64,000 nt of DNA from Pseudomonas massiliensis (GTDB lineage Bacteria > Pseudomonadota > Gammaproteobacteria > Pseudomonadales > Pseudomonadaceae): assembly GCF_000826105.1 (NCBI RefSeq), contig NZ_CCYK01000006.1, positions 806,001-870,000 on the forward strand, given 5' to 3'. Positions within the stretch are counted from its first letter, which is position 1, and every line of letters starts with the position of its first letter. Below, in pieces: positions 27,700-37,036 of this stretch. The position numbers and the translations under genes are program-made. The notes under the pieces were generated by a model. The model was given only the letters and a program-made list of their open reading frames with translations. It made no database searches and was not told the DNA's origin.

Positions 27700-28938
27700 T
27701 TAACCCTGGGCTGCCAAAGCGCTGGCGATGCTTACCGCCAAAGGCAGGCCAGGCAGCAGAACGGCCTGCAGCGCATGGTAAAGGTCAGGCTTGCCGGCCC
27801 ACACCTGGGCGCTGGGACGATTCTGCTCGTCCAGTTCGTGATACCAGCTGCCCTGCATGCGGTCGATCAGATAGTGCTCGGTAAAGTCCCAGTAGCGTCG
27901 ATACCAGTCCTCGTAGTGGCGCTCACCCGTACGTATCAGCAAGGCCGCCGCCGCCGCGCTGGCCTCGGCATGGACCCAGTGCATACGCTGGCGTACCACC
28001 GGCTGGTCTTGCCAGTCGAGGGTATACACCAGGCCAGGCGCGCCATCGGCCGCCCAGGCGCTGTCACAGGCGGCAGCGAACAGCTGGCGGGCCGCGTCCA
28101 GGAGCCATTGCGGAGCGTCCAGCCCGCGGCGTTGCAGGGCGCCTTCCAGGTGAAGCAGCAAGCGAGCCCACTCGAACGCGTGCCCTGGCGTACTGCCATA
28201 GGGCCGGAAGGGGTCTGCCGGCTGCGCCTGGTTGTAATCCAGTCGAGGCTGCCAATGTTGGTCGAAGTGCTCGATCACCCGATGCCGGTTGTTCATGGCA
28301 TGGTCGCGGATCAGCCGCTCGCAGATACGCAGCGCGCGCTCCAGCCACAACGGGTTACCGGTAACGTCGGCCAGGGCCAGGAAAGCTTCCACGCTGTGCA
28401 TGTTACTGTTGGCGCCCCGATAAGCTTCCGGAACGCTCCAGGTGCGGTCGTAGGCTTCGGCCATGGCGCCTTCGCCCTCCTGCCAGAAGTGAGTATCGAT
28501 CACTCTCACCGCTTCAGTGAGCAAGGCCTGGGCGCCAACGCAGCCGGTCACCGCGGCGGAGCTGGCGGCCAGGGCCACGAACGCATGCAGGTAGGCGGCC
28601 TTGCCATCATCCCCTTCCCCCTGGGCCTGGGCGAACCAGCCGCCATGGGTCTGGTCTCGTAGGGTTCCCAGCAGCGCCCGCACGCCGTGTTCGACCAGCG
28701 GGCCAAAACCCGGCAGGCCACTCAAGTGGGCCAGGGCAAAGCTGTGGGTCATCCGGGTGGTGATCAGGGTCTGCGCCCGGTCATCGGCCAGTCGCCCCTC
28801 GTCATCCAAGGGGCCGAAACCCTCGTCCAGACGCGCGGTCTTGGCGAAGCGAGCCAGCCGCCAGGCTTCGTCCAGACGCCATTGGCGGTGCGCTGGTGAG
28901 TCGAGCCAGCTGTTGAAGATAGGGTCAGGTCTTTCCAT
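27700..28938 (-). CDS. AGE-family sugar isomerase/epimerase (mannose isomerase-like)
   Basis: 412 residues with the (alpha/alpha)6-barrel pattern of N-acylglucosamine 2-epimerase relatives. Signature stretches include ARLDEGFGPLDDEG, TRMTHSFALAHL, RGANSNMHSVEAFLA, STPGHAFEWARLLLH and MHWVHAEASAAAAAL, with the barrel-centre His residues expected of aldose-ketose isomerases such as YihS or mannose isomerase. It lies between gtrS and gtsA on the same strand, with its own CA motif, so it probably converts an imported hexose such as mannose into the pathway. The substrate is not established. Confidence 0.8.
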   Translation of the reverse strand: MERPDPIFNSWLDSPAHRQWRLDEAWRLARFAKTARLDEGFGPLDDEGRLADDRAQTLITTRMTHSFALAHLSGLPGFGPLVEHGVRALLGTLRDQTHGGWFAQAQGEGDDGKAAYLHAFVALAASSAAVTGCVGAQALLTEAVRVIDTHFWQEGEGAMAEAYDRTWSVPEAYRGANSNMHSVEAFLALADVTGNPLWLERALRICERLIRDHAMNNRHRVIEHFDQHWQPRLDYNQAQPADPFRPYGSTPGHAFEWARLLLHLEGALQRRGLDAPQWLLDAARQLFAAACDSAWAADGAPGLVYTLDWQDQPVVRQRMHWVHAEASAAAAALLIRTGERHYEDWYRRYWDFTEHYLIDRMQGSWYHELDEQNRPSAQVWAGKPDLYHALQAVLLPGLPLAVSIASALAAQG

Positions 28939-28952
28939 GAGGATCCTTCAAC

Positions 28953-28963
28953 TTGTTATTGTT
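28953..28963 (-). promoter_or_regulatory. Crc/Hfq (CA) motif upstream of the AGE-family gene
   Basis: AACAATAACAA on the minus strand (AAnAAnAAnAA), 15 bases before the ATG and just upstream of AAGGAT. Confidence 0.65.
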
Positions 28964-29068
28964 CGCGTCAGGAGTTTACTCAAGCGCAAGTGGATGCCGG
29001 GTAACGAAGGCGCAAGGCCGCGTCACCGCTCGGTGACGATTGGAAGGCCTCGATGCGCTCGGGCCGAA

Positions 29069-30547
29069 TCAGGTTCGTGGTAGATACAGCGTAACCCTTA
29101 GCCCTCCCTCCGGCAGGTTGCGCAGGCTCACTTCCCCGCCGTGGCTGTGAGCGATGTTGCGAGCGATGCCCAGGCCCAGCCCGTAACCCGGCTGGTTGGT
29201 AGCCAGGCGCACATGGGGCTCGAATACGGTTTCGAGCCGCTGCGCCGGTACGCCGGGGCCTTCGTCGTCTACGTGCAGCACGAACGCCTTGGCCGAGTCC
29301 TCCACGAACAGGTGCGCGCGCTCGCCATATTTCAAGGCGTTGTCGATCAGGTTGCCCATGCACCGCCTCAGCGCCAGGGGCTTGCCGCGGTAGGCGCGGC
29401 GGGCCTGACCGCTGAGGGTGATACGGCCGTTGCCCGACGTCGCCATGTAGGGTTCGACCAGGCAGTCCAGCACTTGGTTGAGGTCTACCCGCTCGATGTT
29501 TTCGTGGATGTCCGTGTCCTTGACACACTGGAGCGCCCCTTTGACCAGCATGTCCAGCTCGTCCAGGTCCCGATTGAAGCGCGTGTGCAAGGCTTCGTCC
29601 TCCAGCAGCTCCACTCGCAGGCGCAGACGTGTGATAGGCGTACGCAGGTCATGGGAGATGGCGCTGAACAGTTGACTGCGCTCCGTCAGGTATCGGCTGA
29701 TGCGCTCGCGCATGGCATTGAAGGCTCGGCTGACCTCCACGACCTCGCTGCCGCCGCCCTCCACCAGGGGCTTTTCCGGCTCGGCGCCCAGGGATAGCTC
29801 ACGGGCCGCGCGCGCCAGACGCTTGAGCGGGCGGCTCTGCCAATGCACCAGCAGCCCGATGAACACCAGCAGGAACAGGCTGGTCAGGCCGATGAACAGC
29901 AGCTGCTGCGCGGGGAGGCCTTCTTCGTCGAGGCTGGTATAGGGCTCGGGCAGCAGGGAGGCGATATAGAGCCATTCGCCATCGCCCAGGCGAATCTGGG
30001 TGACCATGACCGGCGGGTTCACCGGTTCCAGGGTCAAGGCATAGTGAGCCCAGGATCGTGGCAGGTCGTCCAGCGCCAGCCCACTATTGAAGATCCGCAG
30101 GTCCTGGGGCGTCACGAATTGCACCGTCAGGCTCACCTGCTCGCCCAGTTGCTGATGCAGTACGGCAGCGACCGCATCGATCACTGCCTGGCGCCGGGGG
30201 CTGGGCCCGATTACCCGCATGCTGAGCGGCTTGTCGTTGAGCGAGACGAAGAAACGGGTACCTCCCATGCTACGCAGCTGGTCCAGCACCAGGGGACGAT
30301 AGGCCAATGGCAGCGAGCGAAAGTAGCTCACACTGGCGGACATGGAATGCGCCAGGCTACGCGCACTGGTCACCAGGCCCTCAAGCTGAGTCTCCCGCAG
30401 TTGCGACAGCCAGATCACGCTAGAGAGGGTTTGCGCCAGTAACACCGCCAGCAGGGTCAACAGCAGCATGCGCCCCAGCAGGGACCGTGGCAGCGGTGGT
30501 CGCCTAAGCCGTAACAACGTTGGCCGCCAGGAGATAACCACTGCCAC
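29069..30547 (-). CDS. gtrS: Sensor histidine kinase GtrS
   Basis: Up to 492 residues. N-terminal membrane helix (about 26-48), periplasmic sensor (about 50-215), second helix (about 217-240), HAMP, HisKA with H-box FSAISHDLRTPITRLR, and HATPase with GNLIDNALKYG and GLGLGIARNIAHSHGG. In Pseudomonas GtrS binds 2-ketogluconate and 6-phosphogluconate and drives GltR. The GTG at 30547 overlaps gltR by 44 bases and has no clear ribosome site; a TTG near 30517 is an alternative. Confidence 0.85.
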   Translation of the reverse strand: MAVVISWRPTLLRLRRPPLPRSLLGRMLLLTLLAVLLAQTLSSVIWLSQLRETQLEGLVTSARSLAHSMSASVSYFRSLPLAYRPLVLDQLRSMGGTRFFVSLNDKPLSMRVIGPSPRRQAVIDAVAAVLHQQLGEQVSLTVQFVTPQDLRIFNSGLALDDLPRSWAHYALTLEPVNPPVMVTQIRLGDGEWLYIASLLPEPYTSLDEEGLPAQQLLFIGLTSLFLLVFIGLLVHWQSRPLKRLARAARELSLGAEPEKPLVEGGGSEVVEVSRAFNAMRERISRYLTERSQLFSAISHDLRTPITRLRLRVELLEDEALHTRFNRDLDELDMLVKGALQCVKDTDIHENIERVDLNQVLDCLVEPYMATSGNGRITLSGQARRAYRGKPLALRRCMGNLIDNALKYGERAHLFVEDSAKAFVLHVDDEGPGVPAQRLETVFEPHVRLATNQPGYGLGLGIARNIAHSHGGEVSLRNLPEGGLRVTLYLPRT

Positions 30548-31223
30548 GCACTGTGCGGATAAGCCGGGGGGGCTTTTCGGTGTCCCGCAAGCGTTGGCGC
30601 AGACGGCTGACCGCCATGTCGACGATGCGGTCCAGGGGCATCAGTTCACGACCCCGGGTAGCGTTGCCGATGGTGTCACGGTCGAGGATCTGCTGCGGAT
30701 GGTCGAGGAACAGCTTGAGCAGCGCAAAATCGGCGCCTGAGAGGATCACCTCCTCGCCATCCACATGGAACAGCCGATGACTGACCACGTCCAGGCGCCA
30801 GTCATCGAAGGCCAACAGTTCGCTGGCACGCTCGCTGCCGAATTGGGCACGCCGCAACAGCGCCTTGATACGCGCCTGCAGTTCCCGAGGACTGAACGGC
30901 TTGCCCAGGTAGTCATCCGCGCCCAGTTCCAGGCCGACGATGCGATCAGCCTCGTCGGAACTCGCCGTGAGCATGATGATGGGCACCTGGGCCTGGCGTG
31001 GATGCTGTCGGGCCCAGCGGCAGAGGCTGAAGCCGTCTTCATCCGGCAGCATGATATCGAGGATGACCAGGTCAACGCTCGAAGCGTTGAAGGCTTCGCG
31101 AAAACCTCGACCATCGCCGACCGCCTGGACCTGGAAGCCGGCACGGCCCAGGTAGGCGGTCAGCAGTTCGCGGATTTCCTGGTCGTCGTCGACCAGGAGA
31201 ATGGTTTTGCCGGCAGTGGTCAA
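30504..31223 (-). CDS. gltR: Response regulator GltR (GtrR)
   Basis: 239 residues, OmpR class. Receiver with DDD near the start (LLVDDDQEIRELL) and acceptor Asp in LVILDIMLPDEDGF; winged-helix C-terminal domain ending TVRGSGYLLA. Controls glucose uptake and edd/glk genes with GtrS. The start appears to be TTG at 31223, ten bases after GGGGG; no ATG is available near the family N-terminus. Confidence 0.9.
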   Translation of the reverse strand: MTTAGKTILLVDDDQEIRELLTAYLGRAGFQVQAVGDGRGFREAFNASSVDLVILDIMLPDEDGFSLCRWARQHPRQAQVPIIMLTASSDEADRIVGLELGADDYLGKPFSPRELQARIKALLRRAQFGSERASELLAFDDWRLDVVSHRLFHVDGEEVILSGADFALLKLFLDHPQQILDRDTIGNATRGRELMPLDRIVDMAVSRLRQRLRDTEKPPRLIRTVRGSGYLLAANVVTA

Positions 31224-31277
31224 AGCAGTCGTTCCCCCTGAGCACGGGTCATCGCCCGTTCGAGGGTGATTAGACGC

Positions 31278-32230
31278 TTACCGCGGCCCTTCCCGCAAGG
31301 CCACTCCGGCACCGATAAGTCCGGAAAATTCGGCCGTTACCACCCACACCGGCACCTGACCGAAATAGCCGCTCATGCAGCCCTTGTCGGCGAAGCTTTC
31401 GTTGAAGCCGCTGGCCAGGAACAGCTCGATGAAGCGGGGAATCACCCCGCCCACGATATATACCCCGCCGAGGCCTCCCACAGTCAGCACGTTGTTGCCT
31501 GCCACCCGCCCGAGGAACCGGCAGAACTGATCGATAGCCAGCGCCGCCACGGCATCGCCGGCCAGGGCCAGCTCGGTCACCTGGGCAGGCTGACTGGCCT
31601 TGGCCGCATGGCCATCGAGGGCACAGATGGCTTCGTACAGGCGCAACAGGCCACCACCGCTGAGAATGGTCTCGGCGCTCACATGACCGATGTCGTTCTG
31701 GATATGCTGACGGATCCGAGCCTCCCGCTCGGTGCCCACCGGCAGATCCACATGGCCGCCCTCTCCTGGCAGGGCCATCCAGTGCCCTTCGCCGAGGTTG
31801 AGCAGGGTGCCCACGCCCAGGCCGGTGCCGGGGCCGATGACCACGGCAGGGCGGCGGGGATCGGCGCGGCCCTGGCGCACTGTCTGGAATTCACCGTCAC
31901 GCAGCCGGGTCATGCCCAGGGCCATGGCGGTGAAATCGTTGATCAGCAACAGGCGCTGAACGTCCAGGGTGGCGCAGAACGCTTTCTGGCTCAACCGCCA
32001 ATGGTTGTTGGTGAAGCGGAATTCATCGCCGTCCACTGGCCCGGCGACCGCCAGGCAAACGGAACTCACTGCGCCCTTGGCCAGGTTCTGGTCACGCAGG
32101 TACTTGGCGATGGCCTGTTCCGGACTGGTGAAATCCGCGGTGGAAAACACCTGGACCGCACGCAGCGCGTCGTTTTCCCACAGGGCGAAACGGGCGTTGG
32201 TGCCGCCGATATCACCTACCAGTGCCAATG

Positions 32231-32234
<4 letters not shown>
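31278..32234 (-). CDS. glk: Glucokinase
   Basis: 318 residues. Phosphorylates cytosolic glucose with ATP. Glucokinase-family signatures: phosphate loop [22 protein letters not shown] with the catalytic Asp, [10 protein letters not shown], and [10 protein letters not shown]. Its ATG overlaps the edd stop (ATGA), so the two are translationally coupled. Confidence 0.94.
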
Positions 32235-34057
<1,823 letters not shown>

Positions 34058-34238
34058 GTAGGACTCCAGGCTCAGGAGAGGACCGTTCTGGGGCACCGCA
34101 GTGAATCGACTGGCGTGGAAACTTTCAACTTCAGGGCCAGGGGTCGATCAAAAGACAGAGCCGTACCGGTCACGCGTTGTAGATAAAACAAAATTCTGCC
34201 ATCAAAAAGGCTTGTTTTCTATTTCTATGCGAATAATC

Positions 34239-34253
34239 TTGTAATTCCAACAA
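34239..34253. promoter_or_regulatory. HexR operator in the edd/gap divergent region
   Basis: TTGT-AATTCCA-ACAA, an exact TTGT-N7-ACAA dyad 66 bases before gap. This is the form described for HexR sites in P. putida. AACAACAA at 34249-34256 overlaps it. Confidence 0.8.
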
Positions 34254-34318
34254 CAAAACAGATTTCGTGATTCGGACCTCGGCGGAGACGTTCCACAATC
34301 TGACAGTAGGTAATGCCA

Positions 34319-35320
34319 ATGACCATTCGCATCGCAATCAACGGTTTCGGCCGCATCGGAAGAAACATCCTCCGTGCACTGTATACCCAAGGCTACCGCC
34401 AGGACCTGCAGGTCGTCGCAATCAACGACCTGGGTGACAGCGCCATCAATGCCCACCTGCTGAAATATGACACTGTCCACGGCACCTTCGATGCCACCGT
34501 CGAGCACGACGAGGCGGGCCTGAGCGTCAACGGCGACCGTATCGCCGTATCGGCCATTCGCAATCCGGCTGAGCTGCCTTGGAAAGACCACAAGGTCGAC
34601 GTGGTGTTCGAATGCACCGGTCTGTTCACCAGCCGTGACAAGGCCGCCGCGCACCTGCAGGCTGGCGCCGGCAAGGTGATCATCTCGGCTCCGGCCAAGG
34701 GCGCCGATGCCACCGTGGTCTTTGGGGTGAACCACGACATTCTTACCGCGGCCCACCAGGTGATTTCCAACGCGTCCTGCACCACCAATTGCCTGGCGCC
34801 CGTGGCCCAGGTGCTGGACCGTGAAATCGGCATCGAACAGGGCCTGATGACCACCATCCATGCCTACACCAACGATCAGAACCTGATCGACGTCTACCAC
34901 AGCGACCCCTTCCGCGCCCGCTCGGCCACCCACTCGATGATCCCGAGCAAGACCGGCGCCGCCGAGGCCGTGGGCCTGGTGCTGCCGCAGCTGGCCGGCA
35001 AGCTCACCGGCATGGCGGTACGGGTTCCGGTGATCAACGTATCCCTCGTGGACCTGACCCTGAACGTCAAGCGTGACGTGACCGCCGAAGAAGTGAACCA
35101 GTTGCTCAAGGCCGCCGCGGAGGGCTCCAAGGTGCTGGGCTACAACACCTTGCCGCTGGTGTCCTGCGATTTCAACCACAACCCCCTGTCATCCATTTTC
35201 GACGCCAACCACACCAAGGTCAGCGGCCGGATGCTCAAGGTCATGGCCTGGTATGACAATGAGTGGGGCTTCTCCAATCGCATGTTGGACAACTGCCTGG
35301 CCCTTTGTAACGCCAAGTAA
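34319..35320 (+). CDS. gap: Glyceraldehyde-3-phosphate dehydrogenase, type I
   Basis: 333 residues. NAD-binding INGFGRIGR, the NAD-selecting Asp in AINDLGD, and catalytic C154 in [12 protein letters not shown] with the partner His in [10 protein letters not shown]. The second ATG (34319, [10 protein letters not shown]) is chosen over the one six bases earlier, because AGGT is properly spaced only from the second. In Pseudomonas this HexR-controlled copy works in the glycolytic direction downstream of the ED pathway. Confidence 0.95.
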   Translation: MTIRIAINGFGRIGRNILRALYTQGYRQDLQVVAINDLGDSAINAHLLKYDTVHGTFDATVEHDEAGLSVNGDRIAVSAIRNPAELPWKDHKVDVVFECTGLFTSRDKAAAHLQAGAGKVIISAPAKGADATVVFGVNHDILTAAHQVISNASCTTNCLAPVAQVLDREIGIEQGLMTTIHAYTNDQNLIDVYHSDPFRARSATHSMIPSKTGAAEAVGLVLPQLAGKLTGMAVRVPVINVSLVDLTLNVKRDVTAEEVNQLLKAAAEGSKVLGYNTLPLVSCDFNHNPLSSIFDANHTKVSGRMLKVMAWYDNEWGFSNRMLDNCLALCNAK

Positions 35321-35338
35321 AAGGGCTCACACACTGGC

Positions 35339-35369
35339 TTGACCTCGGGCGTGGATGAGAAGCATTATC
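35339..35369 (+). promoter_or_regulatory. Sigma-70 promoter overlapped by a Fur box, upstream of the ECF sigma gene
   Basis: TTGACC (35339-35344), an 18-base spacer and CATTAT (35363-35368). GTGGATGAGAAGCATTATC at 35351-35369 matches the 19-base Fur consensus at 14 positions and covers the -10. Iron-replete Fur would therefore block transcription. Confidence 0.65.
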
Positions 35370-35395
35370 ATCCGTCGCCCCGGTTAGGTCGTTCT

Positions 35396-35929
35396 GTGAG
35401 ACAGTCCCGCTTCAACACCGTTTTCCTAGGCCAGCGCCTGAGCCTGCTGCGCACTTTGCAAGGCATGGTCCGCAACCGGGGCATTGCCGAAGAACTTCTT
35501 CATGAAACCTGGCTCCGGGTGTCCCGCACCTTGACGGAGCGCCCTATCGAGCATCTGGAGCCGTTCGTTTTCCAGACGGCCCGCAACCTGGCCCTGGATC
35601 ATCTCCGCGCCCAGCGTCGACACGCCCGTACCCTGGACGATACGCTGCCACCTGAAGCCCTGGAGGCCGTGCCGGAAGAACGCAGCAGCGCGGAAGACGC
35701 CGCCCACGCACAGCGCCTGCTGCAACGCCTGGAAGCCAGCTTGCAACGGCTGACACCGCGCCAGCGGGATATTTTCGTGCGCAGCCGTGTCCATGGCCAG
35801 AGCTACCTGGCGATCGCCGACGCCCTGGGCGTTTCGGCCAGCACCGTTCAGAAAGAACTGAAGTTGATCATGCTGTTATGCCTGGAGGCCACTCGGCAGC
35901 CAATGACCGTCTCAAAACCATCTTCATGA
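35396..35929 (+). CDS. hasI: FecI/HasI-type ECF sigma factor
   Basis: 177 residues from the GTG at 35396, which follows AGGT; a longer frame from a TTG at 35339 would start inside the promoter. Region 2 (GIAEELLHETWLRV, FQTARNLALDHLRAQRR) and region 4 (LTPRQRDIFVRSRVHGQSYLAIADALGVSASTVQKEL) are clear. It is expected to direct transcription of the downstream heme receptor when the receptor signals through the FecR-type protein. Confidence 0.85.
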   Translation: MRQSRFNTVFLGQRLSLLRTLQGMVRNRGIAEELLHETWLRVSRTLTERPIEHLEPFVFQTARNLALDHLRAQRRHARTLDDTLPPEALEAVPEERSSAEDAAHAQRLLQRLEASLQRLTPRQRDIFVRSRVHGQSYLAIADALGVSASTVQKELKLIMLLCLEATRQPMTVSKPSS

Positions 35930-35939
35930 GGACTCGCTG

Positions 35940-36893
35940 ATGCCCACTTCCTCCCGGCCCGCTTCAGCGGAACAGGCCCTGCAGGAAGCGGTGGACTGGA
36001 TGATCCTGTTGCAATGCCCAACGCCGGCCCAATGCCAGGCCTTTGACGCCTGGCTGGCCGAGGATCCTAGTCATCTGGACGCTTATGCCCAGGTCAGTGC
36101 TGCCTGGTCCGCCCCAGAGATGGAAACGGCTGCGTCCCGGCTGGCGGCGCCACCAACAACTCCCCTGCCCAAGCCGCGAAAGGCGCGAGTGTCGGGCTTG
36201 CCCTGGCGCCGACTGGCGCTCGCTGCCGTACTGGTGCTCGGGGTCGCGGCCCTGGTCAAACTGCCCTTGCGCCTGGAGGCCGATCACATGACCGGCATCG
36301 GCGAGCGTCAGCATTTCAACCTGGCCGATGGTACCGAGGTGGTGCTCAATACCGAATCAGCCCTGGCCGCCCAGGCAGGCCCCAACGCACGCGCCGCCCA
36401 ACTGCTGCAGGGCGAGGCCTGGTTCGACGTGCCCAGCCGTGGCGCCCCGCTCGAACTGCGCGCGGGTCCCCTGCTGGCACAGGCCAATGGAAGTGCGTTC
36501 ACGGTGCGCTGGTTGGACGGCCAGGCCCGGGTGCATGTCCAACGCGGCCGGGTCGACCTGCGCAGCAACCAGCATGAAAGCCTGAGCTTGTCCGCGGGCA
36601 TGAGTGTCGGGCTGGGCCGCTCAGGCTTCGAGGCGCCGACGCGGCTGCAACCGGAGCAGGACCTGGCCTGGCTCAATGGTCGCCTGGTGTTCGTCAACCG
36701 CCCCCTGCGAGAGGTGCTGGCCGACCTGAGCCGCTATTACCCCGGCTGGATTCTCAATACGCGCGCCTCGCTGGATGAGCGGCGGGTGACGGGCAACTAC
36801 AGCGTCGAGGATCCGCCTGCTGTATTGCGGGCCCTTGCCCAGGTCACTTCCGCCAGCCTGCGAGAATGGCCAGCGCTGATGATCCTCAACTGA
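35940..36893 (+). CDS. hasS: FecR-type transmembrane anti-sigma factor
   Basis: 317 residues. Cytosolic N-terminal DUF4880-like region (AVDWMILLQCPTPAQCQAFDAWLAEDPSHLDAY), one membrane helix (about 87-106), and a periplasmic FecR domain with repeated short strands (LADGTEVVLNTESAL, LLQGEAWFDV, LVFVNRPLREVLADLSRYYPG). Ten bases after the sigma gene. It relays receptor occupancy to the sigma factor. Confidence 0.85.
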   Translation: MPTSSRPASAEQALQEAVDWMILLQCPTPAQCQAFDAWLAEDPSHLDAYAQVSAAWSAPEMETAASRLAAPPTTPLPKPRKARVSGLPWRRLALAAVLVLGVAALVKLPLRLEADHMTGIGERQHFNLADGTEVVLNTESALAAQAGPNARAAQLLQGEAWFDVPSRGAPLELRAGPLLAQANGSAFTVRWLDGQARVHVQRGRVDLRSNQHESLSLSAGMSVGLGRSGFEAPTRLQPEQDLAWLNGRLVFVNRPLREVLADLSRYYPGWILNTRASLDERRVTGNYSVEDPPAVLRALAQVTSASLREWPALMILN

Positions 36894-36937
36894 TCCGCAC
36901 GCTGTTCTTCAATTTCGCCGTGGCTCGACCCAGGCCC

Positions 36938-36966
36938 TGCCGCTAGACGCCGGCACAAGTTTTTTT
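36938..36966 (+). terminator. Possible terminator after the anti-sigma gene
   Basis: TGCCG-N8-CGGCA followed by CAAG and seven T. The short stem makes it weak. A Fur-like stretch at 37001-37019 (12 of 19 consensus positions) lies between it and the receptor gene. Confidence 0.4.
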
Positions 36967-37036
36967 ACGCGATTTACAGGCTGGTTCGTCTCGTCTTTTT
37001 GCCAATGCCAATTATTCGCATCAAGACGGAGCTTTC

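Noticed and set aside
35339..35395. TTG start for the ECF sigma factor
   Set aside because: It lies in the -35 element and would place the Fur box inside the coding region; the GTG at 35396 has a Shine-Dalgarno and gives normal length.
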